This document shows, in pieces, positions 22,016-46,802 of a stretch of 64,000 nucleotides of DNA (within the stretch, counting starts at the first letter, position 1; each line of letters begins with the position of its first letter). Source of the stretch: Unio delphinus (lineage: Eukaryota > Mollusca > Bivalvia > Unionida > Unionidae); NCBI GenBank assembly GCA_029339505.1, contig JAQISU010000041.1, positions 7,635,001-7,699,000 on the forward strand, given 5' to 3'. The notes beneath the pieces are model-generated. The model saw only the letters and a program-made list of their open reading frames with translations. It was not told where the DNA came from and ran no database searches. Position numbers and translations under genes: made by a program.

Positions 22016-23921
22016 TCAATATGTATGACTGAAAATGAGTCTTTTTTGTGTTGGAATTAATCCGAGGATTCTAGCGGCTTAGAATTAATACCTTTCGAGT
22101 TTTAGTTTTCTGAAACATTCGAAAACAGCAGGAATAAATACATCTTCGCAAATAAATTGAAAACACATATAACTATGAGTACACGTTTATTTTAAAATGT
22201 AGGATGTATTTTCCATGCATCTATTTTCGAGGTACAAACATTAGGTTAGGAATAAGATTATACAGGTATAAGTAAATCCTGCAAATTTCTGCTAACATAA
22301 CATTCAAAAAGTGTTGGTGTTCCAATGGAATATACATTACTATCATGTTTGAATATATTTCTCTTCAATGAACTCCATAGGACAAACTGTAAGCCGATAA
22401 CACAAAATTTAACGAAATATGTAACGTCTGTAATGGTCAGAATTGACATTTGTTATAAGATATCATATATTCTTCTTCCTTAATATCAAATTCTTAATTT
22501 AGTAACGAACGAAAAATAAGGAAATGATTATCGGGCCGAGTTAGAGGTATTGTGTCTCAAGAAAACGGACACAGCTGCCTCTCGTTGCAAAAGTTTAATT
22601 CAGTGCTGTTATTTAAATAAGAATGTTTCTTACGCAGTACGAGAATCAACTGTTGTTTTATAATTACTTATTATATTTCAATAAACTCATTTTCACATGG
22701 CTATTTATACATTTTGTTTACTCTGTAACAAACGTACGCACACACACAAATGACAAAATATTCTGAAAACAATTCTTGTGCGCTGTTTGGTCCTAGCTGC
22801 TTAAATAATTGAATTGGCCAGTAAACAATTAAGGGAAACAATTGGACTTGACTAGTGCAGCGTTGTTGTCAGTTGTGGATTTTACTTCAAATTCGTGAGA
22901 TTTATATTCTTTATACTCGTATTGCATTTACATTAATTAGAAAAATGACAGGAATACGACAGGTTTCCCTTTTCATGACTGCATGTAAGTATAGGAGTCT
23001 CTCACGTTTCAAAGGTATACTAAGTAGTTTTTTTTCACATTACAACTTACAAGCTGATTGCTGTTTATCAGTCAGTCATTCTATTACCGTTAGTAAAGTC
23101 TTGTTAATAGTTGCTGTCAGTGTAAGTTGTGATTAACATAATTGTTTTAACAAATACTTGGTATGCTTACACAATGATATAATTATCGTAGTTTTATCGT
23201 GTGTGGGGGGTGGGTGTGAACACATTCAACCTTTTACATATACTTACTAATTGTGTGAGATAATTGATAAAACGATAACATCTCAAATGTTGTTCAATGC
23301 CACTTGTATCAATTGTGTAACAAATCGCAATGGAATTGTATTTTAACACGAATGTGCTGAGACTTTCGATATTAAGTTCTTGTCATGTTTTAGATTTTAT
23401 ATAAAAAGTAAGCTGTATCTTTTTTCTATCCAAGAAGATTTGGCATTCAAATATTTATGAAACAAATCGGACAATCGTTGTTATCGAATTGTACGACGAT
23501 GGTTATAAAGTGCATGAAATGAGGAACATTACATCTACCTAGATTTAAATTTTTTTAGATAACTGTATGGGAGCCGTCTTAACGAACATTAGTGACCGAG
23601 CTATCTTAAAATAACCCATGCCTGTTTTGTCTTTATACGTGTTGTTTGATAATGTGATAGACTGTGTGTCCGTTGACTTGCCATTAAAATGGCACGTGAC
23701 CGAAAAATGAGAATATCTCGATATTTGCCGTTAAGCATAATATATTCTTGGACCAGAAGTCGATTTTTCGTAACTCTCGGCCATTGAAAATATCGCTCAC
23801 TGTTAAGTATAATAGCTGGCATCGTTTTGAAATCTGATGTATGAAATCATAGCCGTTAAATATGTCAGGCGTCGAGACTGAAAGTATTTGTTATGACACC
23901 ACAAAATGCAGTTATTATGGA

Positions 23922-23928
<7 letters not shown>

Positions 23929-23975
<47 letters not shown>
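23929..23975. repeat. (GA)n microsatellite
   Basis: About 23 GA units, uninterrupted. Confidence 0.97.
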
Positions 23976-23977
<2 letters not shown>

Positions 23978-24444
23978 ATTGTCCAATACACAATGGACAG
24001 AATGTTGCCATACATTTGTGATGTTTTCATATATCGTGGCTGAAATTCCGTTACATGTGGTGATTATTGAAACCATGTGCTGGTAACGGAAATAATACCT
24101 TATCAAAAACCGAAAGCTGATTAACATGACTGGTCACGTGTTCGAAAAATGAGTCTAAAGTAAAGTACTGTAGTACGTATTAAACAAAGGAAAATTAATT
24201 TCGTTACCGTAGACAAAAGTAGCTTCTCAAAGTGTAATAAATTTATAATAAAATATAAAATGTGAAGCAAAATGTATCCGTTTGTTTTCTCGTTTCCAAT
24301 TTACCTTTAAAGTTCAGGAAGTGAAAATGACCAAGCGAAGCTAGTAAGTCTTTTTAAGCCATGCACATCTGGATTAAGACCAAGCTGTATACCCTGTGAC
24401 CCAAATTACACCCGTCAGCCATATACCAGGATCAAGGGAATTGA

Positions 24445-24683
24445 TGTTTTGTTTGTTTGCTTTTATGGTTTAACGCCATTTTTCAGCACAATATAGGCTA
24501 TACATGGCGGCCAGTATTAATGGCGGAGGAAGAAAGTACCACCGACCCACGAGAGGCTACTGGCAAGCTTTCTCACTTAACTACATTAACCGAATGTTAG
24601 ACTCGAACCCACGCAAACAGAGGTGAGATGGCTGTGATCCGTAACGGACAGCGCTTTATAAAACTCGGCCACTCGGGGCCCCC
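24445..24683 (-). mobile_element. tRNA-derived SINE copy
   Basis: The reverse-oriented copy starts with the tail (atggtttaacgccatttttcagcac, tggcggccagtattaatgg) and ends with the head complement (gactcgaaccc, actcggccactcggggcc). The flanks aagggaattga (24434-24444) and aaggaaattga (24684-24694) form a target duplication with one mismatch. Confidence 0.85.
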
Positions 24684-24852
24684 AAGGAAATTGAAAGTTT
24701 TGTTAAACAATACCTATATATACAAAGATTTTCTTCTTTAAATTTCCTGGATACCCAGGGAATTTTTTTTCTTCAAAGACATAAACCTAAAGCAAAATAG
24801 ATATCTCAGTAGAATGTGAAGGAATCTAAATACTTACCCCTCTTCCATCGCA

Positions 24853-25066
24853 CAGATAAAAAAAAGATTCGGTACAGACGTCACTAGAATGGTGAAAGGA
24901 AATCTACTTGTAGCAAGCCGAAGACTCGGTACACGTGGGATAGATATGTCAAATCTGCTAAAGAAAGATAGACGGAGCTATGGAGATATGTTCAATGCCC
25001 TATCGATAAAAGAAATGAAAGTAGAAGAGATGCAAGCCTTCACTATTAATGGAAAAGGTTGTTAAT
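24853..25066 (+). pseudogene. Possible retroelement coding relic
   Basis: An open plus-strand stretch of about 70 codons (IKKRFGTDVTRMVKG, then RRLGTRGIDMSNLL and SYGDMFNALSIKEMKVEE) ends in TAA. Codon composition looks coding-like and similar broken frames follow to about 25,500 (LPEDIITNKSNKK). I do not recognise the family with confidence. A LINE ORF1 or a broken host gene are the alternatives. Confidence 0.3.
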
Positions 25067-25912
25067 ACGCGAATAAGCCCTATCGATAGCAGACAAAATA
25101 ATGGCCAAAGGGGAAATCTCAAAGATTGAAGAACAATTGCAGTAAAATACTTAGACGTTTATCTCACACTAGAAGTAACAGATGAAAGATGAAAGGAGAA
25201 ATTTGATACTGGTATCGAACAATCGTGACATTTTCCATATAACCAACTGTATAAGAAGTGGCAATGATTTTAACCATGGAAAAATAGTATTCCTAATCCA
25301 TAGCTTGCTTGTGACATCATGGTATAGAGGATGTATCTTTCATTGGGAATGTCATAAATGCGTGGGGAAAAGACAATCCTAAAAACTATACTAAGGAGCA
25401 AGAAAGCAATTTTAAAACAGAACAATACAAGACCATTGGTAATGGATGTAACGGAGAAGATCTTACCAGAGGACATAATAACAAATAAATCAAACAAGAA
25501 GAGAAAACACCTGTAAATTACTCAAAAAGAAATCTGCGCCCGAGAAAAAAGAAAGAAAGAAAGAAAGAAGAAAAGAAAGAAGAGAACAGTGTGCTATCAA
25601 CTGGTCTTCAAAAGAAACATAGAAGAGCAAGAGGATAAATACCTACCAGAAATGGATTTTTGCTAGAGGGCGCTACAACCGATACGTGAAAACCGAAAAA
25701 CATTACAGCCAGCAGCAAATTAAATGAAAAAAAAAACAAGTGCAGATTGCGCGAAATACTGCCATTTAAACCGAAATTTCCCACGGCGAAAGCAAAGGTA
25801 AAGACAATCAGAAATCTTAAGCCCCGACGAAATGCCAGAAGAGGCCATTCATAAAGACGATAAAAGATTAGAAAAAATTAACTTTTAACTTAGAGATACA
25901 GAAAGCTGAACT

Positions 25913-25914
25913 GG

Positions 25915-25957
<43 letters not shown>

Positions 25958-26130
25958 AGGGTTTAACGCGATTTTTCAGCACATGATAGGCTATACATGG
26001 CGGCCAGTATTAATGGTGGAGGAAGAACCCGGGAAAACCCCAGAAAAAGACACCGACCCACGTAGACAGAGATGAGATGACAGTGATCGTAACGGAGAAC
26101 GCTTTAGACCACTCGGTAATTCGGGGCCCC
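25913..26130 (-). mobile_element. tRNA-derived SINE copy with (TTG)n tail
   Basis: About 15 TTG units (CAA on the SINE strand) precede tagggtttaacgcg, then catggcggccagtattaatgg. The head complement ends at cactcggtaattcggggcccc. The B-box region is damaged compared with the 24445 copy. Confidence 0.83.
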
Positions 26131-28982
26131 TTATGAACAGGTAAATATATCACACACAGGCATACACTAAAACAATTTTAGTTTATGAGTAATATTGCGG
26201 CACTACAGCCTGAAGGAATACCATCAATAGGGAAAGAAACACCTGAGAGCTAAAGGCTAAACGCTCAACCTGAAAAAAATACCAGTGGAGAGTGTTACAG
26301 CTGCAAACTCCAATGTCAGACAAAAGTTCAGAACAAGTGAACTACCGCCATATAAATAATAAATGTCAAAGAAAAACTCCAACTTCAGACTATTGAAAAT
26401 GGAATGAAAAACAAACAAAAAAGTTTTTTTTTTTATAAAAACAACACATGCAATCAGGTAAAATTGAGATAGATAGAGCAGAGAAAGAGCGACAAAGAGC
26501 GACAAAGACTCAAAGACCATAAAATAAGATATGATACAATAAATAAGATTGCGTATAAAACCATTAACCAAACTCTAAATAACTGGGGATAGATTGTGAG
26601 CTCGGTAATTTCCATTTTGAAGGATGGTAAGGTTTGTGCATCGTTTTAGATTATACAGTATTGCCACCATAATAGCTATGGGATATTTGAGTTGTATCAA
26701 GGAAATAAAAAAAAAAAATAACGCGGATTCAATTAATTAGAAGTTGTATAGATTTTATTCTTCGCAGTAAGTCGTTAAAATATAGCGACAGTAACAAAAA
26801 CTGTTACTTTAGCCAACGTCATTAAAAACCAACCAAACAATTCTTCCAGCCATAGTACACAATATCAGCCCTCCTCTTGCATATTTGATCGATCATTCTC
26901 TAGTCACAGCAAGTAACTCTTCGGACACCAAAGCCAAAGAACTATGAATAGTAAATTTTAATTAGCATTACCTAGCATTATATATTTGGATTGTTTCCTA
27001 ATAATAAAGGATGTTGTTACACAGCCCAAGTTTTAACTTAAAAATGGACAATGAAGCTCACTGAGAAGTAACTGTGGCAGAAATCATTTATCCCACACAA
27101 GTCAAGAATGTTAATGGATGTCAAGCCACTTTTCTCAAGCCAAGTTCAAGAACACTTGGACAAAAATGATGTTTTCATTTAGCAAATCTACAATTGAATA
27201 TCTACTCAACGACAGGATTTTTTTTCAAGGTTGAGTCTGGCAAACAACTGGAGAACACTTGTCGAAGTTTACTATAACCTTGCTTACCGTCTTAACATGT
27301 ATTTTAAGGTGTATTTTTAGTGGAAACCTTTTTCCCCAAGTGTAATTTTAGTTAAATTACATTTGTGTTTCGCATTATTATCAACCACATCTATCAATAT
27401 AACAATGCACCTTGTTTTAAATCCCCCTGTGCCCTATATCACCCTCTCGTATAAACTCTTTTGTAATAATATTACTCCCATGGGGTTATGCCCTGTGCCC
27501 CCAGTCATCACTTGTAATCATTTGGGCATTTTGGCAGAAATGCTTTTCTTGGAAACCCTTTTTTTTAAATGGGAAGCGGACTGTATCTGTTTAATAATCT
27601 GCAAAGATGAAGTGCAGTGTGGTTTTCAACTGTTTTAGATAAGGCTGGTATAAATGATATAGTCTCTAATTGTTTTCTAACCATCTATTACCATGTCTAA
27701 AGACAGTGAACACGGACTTAATTCGGATTAGTTTGAAAGCCGCTCGTAACAATACCTGTGTTAATCAAGTCTGCAACTGAAGAGGAGACAACCTATGTTA
27801 ATATTTTTGGCGAAATTGTGTTGCGTTGCGTTCCACAGTGAAATCGTTATGCAGTATGTTTGTACCACGGTGTTGGCCTATCATGCGCGTCGTGTAATTC
27901 TGCGCAACGATACATCATTTCTGTAAACATTGGATCACTTGTTGTTTTGGTCGAAAATCCCAAGAAAGGGCGATCGTCCTTTATTCCAAGAAAGCGATAT
28001 TCATAAAGTTTGCAAATATATCCCTTATTTCTATTCTAAATGATTATGAAAATGTGATTTTCAAATGTCAACATGAGGATCCACCCCCATGACCTTCTTG
28101 GACTGGTAACGCTGAAAACCTATCATACACACGAAAATATTGTTTAAAACATAGAACTCTTCACTTTAGAAAAATACTGCATCTTAATCCAAGTTTCTAA
28201 TTTTGCAAGTTGTCCCATCCACTGCATGGTCTGCTAACCAACTTGTCAACTTGCCGCTCGAACGTATTGTCAAGCAATTTCCGGGAATAGAGTATGCTTA
28301 TAAATTCTTTAGTAATTAATTTTCCCATAAACGAGACATTGTAAACACATTACATCTTATTGTTCTTTCTTGTCAACATAATAACCTTTTATAAATGTTG
28401 AACTTCGAATATTTTTTTTCAAGCTCGGTATAGTTTCTTTTAAGTCTCCTGCCGATACATTTAATTTTGTACAACCAGCTACAAACCTGACCTAGTTCCT
28501 GGGCTGAAACGCTGACAGAAAGAGTCCGAAGTAATGTATTTCATTTCCATAGCCCGATGCATTAACCTTACAGCTTTTCAAAGCCAAGCGCAGAATAGGT
28601 CGACATATCGCGAGTCATGAAAACACAAGGAAAGTATCCAAAATTAATGTTATTTCTAACATAATATTCTGGTGACAAGTGCCGCTTTTCAAATGGTAAG
28701 CATTGCAGTGTTTTATTTTCGTCAAGCGGTCGAATTCGGTATGCGTTGTGCGCAAATATTGATGACGGTAACCTTACATGCGCAGAATAGCCCTACAATG
28801 GTGTAAGATAGTATTTAATTCCTATTTAACAGAGATTTATTGACCTAATTATCTCATTGTAGGATGAGTATAAGTCTTTAGTTATCTGTCTGTCTCGTTC
28901 TGTTTATTTTTGTGTTGTGTAAATGCATTTGCATGTATGTATTTGTCTTTCCATCCTCCGATCTATCTGCTATGTCTAAAAG

Positions 28983-28983
<1 letters not shown>

Positions 28984-29021
<38 letters not shown>
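28984..29021. repeat. (GT)n microsatellite
   Basis: About 18 GT units. Confidence 0.95.
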
Positions 29022-29023
<2 letters not shown>

Positions 29024-30046
29024 ACTGTTAAAAAAGCAAACTTCTGAAATGGTACGGTATTAATAAATCACGACATCTAGCAATAAAAAGGAACTCTTTC
29101 GAAAGAGTAACAAGTTTATTAGCAAAAGAGTCAGAAAAATAAATATTATGTTATGATTTGCATTACAAAAGACATAACTTTTTACAGTGGTTAATGCACA
29201 ATCAAATAAAAAAAGCTCACACCTATGTATGGAAGAAAGTGGATTTATACATAAATTTGACAAAACAAGGAAATACACTAACATCAAGTCGACACATCAA
29301 GAACAAAACATGTCTAATTTTAATGCACGCATATAAAAATGAAAAGATATAACTTCATATAAGACAACGAAAGAGACTGAGTGCGACAAAGACATATTAT
29401 CAATCAATCGTTGTCGAGATAGGGTTATAAAACAATCATTATTTTTAACAATGTTAACTATTTTTATGCACGCATTATTCGCTAATTAGAGTGAAGTTTT
29501 AATTTATTTATTTGTCTTTCACACTGACTGTAAAATATCTTAAAGGGATTAATTGGCGCATCAGTGCTGAATGATTCGAGTCTTTCATCCGTTCCGGAAC
29601 AAGCAGCTTAGACCTTGTGATGAGTCAGAGAATAAGATGTCACGTGTCGTAAGCCTGCACGTAATATTTATCTCTGTTCAGAGTTGTTGACATGTAGTGT
29701 AGAGCCCTAATGAGCCAGCCAGGATTCGTCTAACGAATCAAAACATATTTGCATCGAGAAAGATAGCTCCATCTTTTAAGGATATCTTTTGTGACGGTTG
29801 TTAACAGAATATGCGTAAGTTTTCAACAAATCTGATCAAAATCAATGTAAATTATTATGAAGATCATTAAAATAATAAATATCTCTTAAAGCTTTCTTTT
29901 TAAAAGAAATATACGGAGAACAAGATGGCTGCCAACTATCTGGGTTGTATGACTAGCTCCGAAATGTTCTCCCAAATCTGTTGTTTTCCATTACATGAAT
30001 GTAAAACGAAAGAAAGCATTGATATCTGCCGAAAATATGGATAAAA

Positions 30047-30052
30047 TTTATT
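30047..30052 (-). terminator. Polyadenylation signal of gene B
   Basis: TTTATT on the plus strand is AATAAA on the minus strand, about 117 bases past the stop codon of gene B. Confidence 0.6.
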
Positions 30053-30168
30053 ATTAAAAAAAATATGTAATCTAAAAATAAAACTACTAGAATCATCTAG
30101 TGCAAGAAAGGTTGCAAAGCATCTGACGGTTTAGATCCAAAACTTTGTGAAGTATCTGCCTTGAAGAG

Positions 30169-41947
<11,779 letters not shown>

Positions 41948-42447
41948 CGTATCCTGTAAGAGAGCATGAATAATAGGTATCGTGTATTTGCTAAATCATA
42001 GGAACAAATGGAAATATACTTCCTCTCGTTATATACACATTTTTTTGTCTTCTCAAGGAACTAAAAGTTCTGCAGCTTTAAAAAATTCGAAACATTAAGT
42101 TTCATCAAAAAAGAAAGTTGTAAACAACGTTTAAAATTTGGACGAATTAGGTTCACATATCTTTTGAAACAACCAAAAGTTCAAATGTTGTATATAAACA
42201 TCCTTTAGAATCAACTATTCATGCGAAATGTTTACGAAAGCCTTATTAAAGATGCTAATAAAAAGTACTGAGTTGAACATTGTTCATCAAGCAATATTAA
42301 ACTAAAAAATATCTTAAGTAAATAAAACAAGTATTTATTGTGGTTACAGTGTCTCCTTACTCAGAGTGGATGAACGCAATTGAATGAGATAACAGGACTT
42401 ATTGACATAAATACAAAGGTACATTTTTTTAATGACATACAAATTTA

Positions 42448-45400
42448 CTATTCTTAAACGGTAGATAAACATATTATTCTTAACGGTATACAAACATACT
42501 ATTATTTGAGGTATATAAACATATTATTCTTAACGATAGATAAACATACTATTCTTAACGGTGGATAAAACATATTATTCTCAATGGTAGATAAAATTTA
42601 TTATTCTTAACGGTAGATGAAACATACTATTATTAACGGTATACAACCATACTATTCTTAACGATAGATAAACATATTATTCTTAACGATAGATAAACAT
42701 ATTATTCTTAACGATAGATAAACATATTATTCTTAACGATAGATAAACATATTATTCTTAACGATAGATAAACATATTATTCTTAACGGTAGATAAAACA
42801 TTATTATTAACGGTATACAAACATACTATTCTTAACGATAGATAAACATACTATTCTTAACGATAGATAAACATACTATTCTTAACGATAGATAAACATA
42901 TTATTCTTAACGATAGATAAACATATTATTCTTAACGGTAGATAAACATATTATTCTTAACGGTAGATAAAACATTATTATTAACGGTATACAAACATAC
43001 TATTCTTAACGGTATACAAACATACTATTCTTAACGATAGATAAACATACTATTCTTAACGGTATACAAACATACTATTCTTAACGATAGATAAACATAT
43101 TATTCTTAACGATAGATAAACATATTATTCTTAACGGTAGATAAAACATTATTATTAACGGTATACAAACATACTATTCTTAACGATAGATAAACATACT
43201 ATTCTTAACGATAGATAAACATACTATTCTTAACGATAGATAAACATATTATTCTTAACGATAGATAAACATATTATTCTTAACGGTAGATAAAACATTA
43301 TTATTAACGGTATACAAACATACTATTCTTAACGGTATACAAACATACTATTCTTAACGATAGATAAACATACTATTCTTAACGATAGATAAACATACTA
43401 TTCTTAACGATAGATAAACATACTATTCTTAACGATAGATAAACATACTATTCTTAACGATAGATAAACATACTATTCTTAACGATAGATAAACATACTA
43501 TTCTTAACGATAGATAAACATACTATTCTTAACGATAGATAAACATATTATTCTTAACGATAGATAAACATACTATTCTTAACGGTATACAAACATACTA
43601 TTCTTAACGATAGATAAACATACTATTCTTAACGATAGATAAACATACTATTCTTAACGATAGATAAACATACTATTCTTAACGATAGATAAACATATTA
43701 TTCTTAACGATAGATAAACATACTATTCTTAACGATAGATAAACATACTATTCTTAACGATAGATAAACATACTGTTCTTAACGATAGATAAACATACTA
43801 TTCTTAACGATAGATAAACATACTATTCTTAACGATAGATAAACATACTATTCTTAACGATAGATAAACATACTATTCTTAACGATAGATAAACATACTA
43901 TTCTTAACGATAGATAAACATACTATTCTTAACGATAGATAAACATATTATTCTTAACGATAGATAAACATATTATTCTTAACGGTAGATAAACATATTA
44001 TTCTTAACGGTAGATAAAACATTATTATTAACGGTATACAAACATACTATTCTTAACGGCATACAAACATACTATTCTTAACGATAGATAAACATACTAT
44101 TCTTAACGGTATACAAACATACTATTCTTAACGATAGATAAACATATTATTCTTAACGATAGATAAACATATTATTCTTAACGGTAGATAAAACATTATT
44201 ATTAACGGTATACAAACATACTATTCTTAACGATAGATAAACATACTATTCTTAACGATAGATAAACATATTATTCTTAACGATAGATAAACATATTATT
44301 CTTAACGGTAGATAAAACATTATTCTTAACGGTATACAAACATACTATTCTTAACGATAGATAAACATACTATTCTTAACGATAGATAAACATACTATTC
44401 TTAACGATAGATAAACATACTATTCTTAACGATAGATAACATACTATTCTTAACGATAGATAAACATACTATTCTTAACGATAGATAAACATACTATTCT
44501 TAACGATAGATAAACATACTATTCTTAACGATAGATAAACATACTATTCTTAACGATAGATAAACATACTATTCTTAACGATAGATAAACATACTATTCT
44601 TAACGATAGATAAACATACTATTCTTAACGATAGATAAACATACTATTCTTAACGATAGATAAACATATTATTCTTAACGGTATACAAATATACTATTCT
44701 TAACGGTATACAAACATACTATTCTTAACGATAGATAAACATACTATTCTTAACGATAGATAAACATACTATTCTTAACGATAGATAAACATACTATTCT
44801 TAACGATAGATAAACATACTATTCTTAACGATAGATAAACATACTATTCTTAACGATAGATAAACATAATATTCTTAACGGTATACAAATATACTATTCT
44901 TAACGGTATACAAACATACTATTCTTAACGATAGATAAACATATTATTCTTAACGATAGATAAACATATTATTCTTAACGATAGATAAACATACTATTCT
45001 TAACGATAGATAAACATACTATTCTTAACGATAGATAAACATACTATTCTTAACGATAGATAAACATACTATTCTTAACGATAGATAAACATATTATTCT
45101 TAACGGTAGATAAAACATTATTATTAACGGTATACAAACATACTATTCTTAACGATAGATAAACATATTATTCTTAACGATAGATAAACATACTATTCTT
45201 AACGATAGATAAACATACTATTCTTAACGATAGATAAACATATTATTCTTAACGATAGATAAACATATTATTCTTAACGGTAGATAAAACATTATTATTA
45301 ACGGTATACAAACATACTATTCTTAACGGTATACAAACATACTATTCTTAACGATAGATAAACATACTATTCTTAACGATAGATAAACATACTATTCTTA

Positions 45401-45542
45401 ACGATAGATAAACATATTATTCTTAACGGTAGATAAAACATTATTATTAACGGTATACAAACATACTATTCTTAACGGTAGATAAACATATTATTCTTAA
45501 CGGTAGATAAACATATTATTCTTAACGGTAGATAAATATACT
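42448..45542. repeat. 25-bp satellite array, about 3.1 kb
   Basis: About 124 copies of a 25-bp unit (attcttaacgatagataaacatact). Three main variants occur: gatagataaacat, ggtatacaaacat and ggtagataaaacattatta. The third is nearly always followed by the second, and this pair recurs near 42787, 42961, 43137, 43284, 44008, 44181, 45109, 45283 and 45425, which suggests a higher-order repeat. It lies in intron 1 of gene B. Confidence 0.97.
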
Positions 45543-45739
45543 GCTTTTAATGAGTTTTGCATGCTTTTTGTGACTTTGAATAAAATTATATTATTCTTAG
45601 CGGTTTTTGTATTACTAATTTATTTGCAAAAATATCCCACCCGAAGACCCACTACAAGTATATAGAAACATCAGGGGGAAAATATTGAATTTCATTTCTT
45701 GGTGAGTGTTATGAAGTAGGCAAAGCACATATTAAGTTT

Positions 45740-46390
45740 TTATAAGAAGCCTCTGAAACGGTTTCCTATCTCCTCATATATTAAAGAAGTATCTGATACG
45801 GTTACATTTCTCATTATCGATTAAAGAAGCCTTCGATACAGTTTCCTGTCTCATCATATATTAAAGAAGCCTTTGATACAGTTTCTATCTCATTATATAT
45901 TAAAGAAGCCTTTGATACAGTTTCTATCTCATTATATATTAAAGAAGCCTCGGATACAGTTTCCTATCTCATCATAAATTAAAGAAGCCTCAGATACAGT
46001 TTTCTATCTCATGGTATATTAAAGAAGCCTCTGATACAGTTTTCTATCTCATTATATATTAAAGAAACCTCTGATACAGTTTCCTATCTCATCACAAATT
46101 AAAGAAGCCTCGGATACAGTTTCCTATCTCATCATATATTAAAGAAGCCTCTGATACAGTTTTCTATCTCATTATATATTAAAGAAGCCTCTGATACAGT
46201 TTCCTATCTCATCACAAATTAAAGAAGCATCTGATACAGTTTCATATCTCATCAGAGGTTAAAAAAGGCTCTTATTCAGTTTTCTTTCTCATCGCCAATT
46301 TAAGAAGCCTCTGACACTGTTACCTCTCACACCATCGATTAAGCATGTCCCTGATGCAGTTGTCTTTCTCATCATCGATTATTTTAAAGA
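45740..46390. repeat. 40-bp tandem array, about 15 copies
   Basis: The unit is close to ttaaagaagcctctgataca then gtttcctatctcatcatata. Copies diverge towards both ends. It lies about 200 bases from the 25-bp satellite in the same intron. Confidence 0.95.
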
Positions 46391-46695
46391 AGTTATAGTA
46401 TTCACAACTTAAGAACAAATATGAATGGTTCGCCTATATTTTAAATAGTCTGTAATAAAGACATTGTATATAGAAAAGCACACAAAATATGAATATTGAA
46501 ATAATATCAACATAAAATTGGAAACGTAATTTAATTATACACTAATGTAATCTGATAATAAAAAACGAGAAATATAAAGTGTTTTAAATCATATATAATA
46601 TATCATATATAATATCAGTCTTTAATAAAGTTTTAGAAGTCTGTCGAAGAATCAAATAAGAAATAAGTTTATATTATCTAAAACTCAACACTTAC

Positions 46696-46770
46696 CTTTG
46701 TATATCTTTCAAACAAGCGAAGTTCTGTGGAAGCAAACGTATCCTTGTGTATGTCTTTTGTAAAAGCCTA
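46696..46770 (-). other. Gene B non-coding first exon (5' UTR)
   Basis: The donor CAAAG|GTAAGT is a strong consensus. The upstream end is set about 25-30 bases below the TATA-like box and is approximate. The exon has no ATG. It is separated from the signal-peptide exon by a 4.7-kb intron. Confidence 0.6.
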
Positions 46771-46792
46771 GAGCGAATCTCTCAGACAGGGC

Positions 46793-46802
46793 AATATATA
46801 GT
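46793..46802 (-). promoter_or_regulatory. TATA-like box of gene B
   Basis: The minus strand reads gactatatattgccc, in GC-richer surroundings than the rest of the area. A start site 25-30 bases downstream puts the first exon at about 46770, just before the consensus donor at 46695. Confidence 0.55.

Noticed and set aside
42448..45542. CRISPR-like array
   Set aside because: Units are contiguous with no unique spacers and the genome is eukaryotic.
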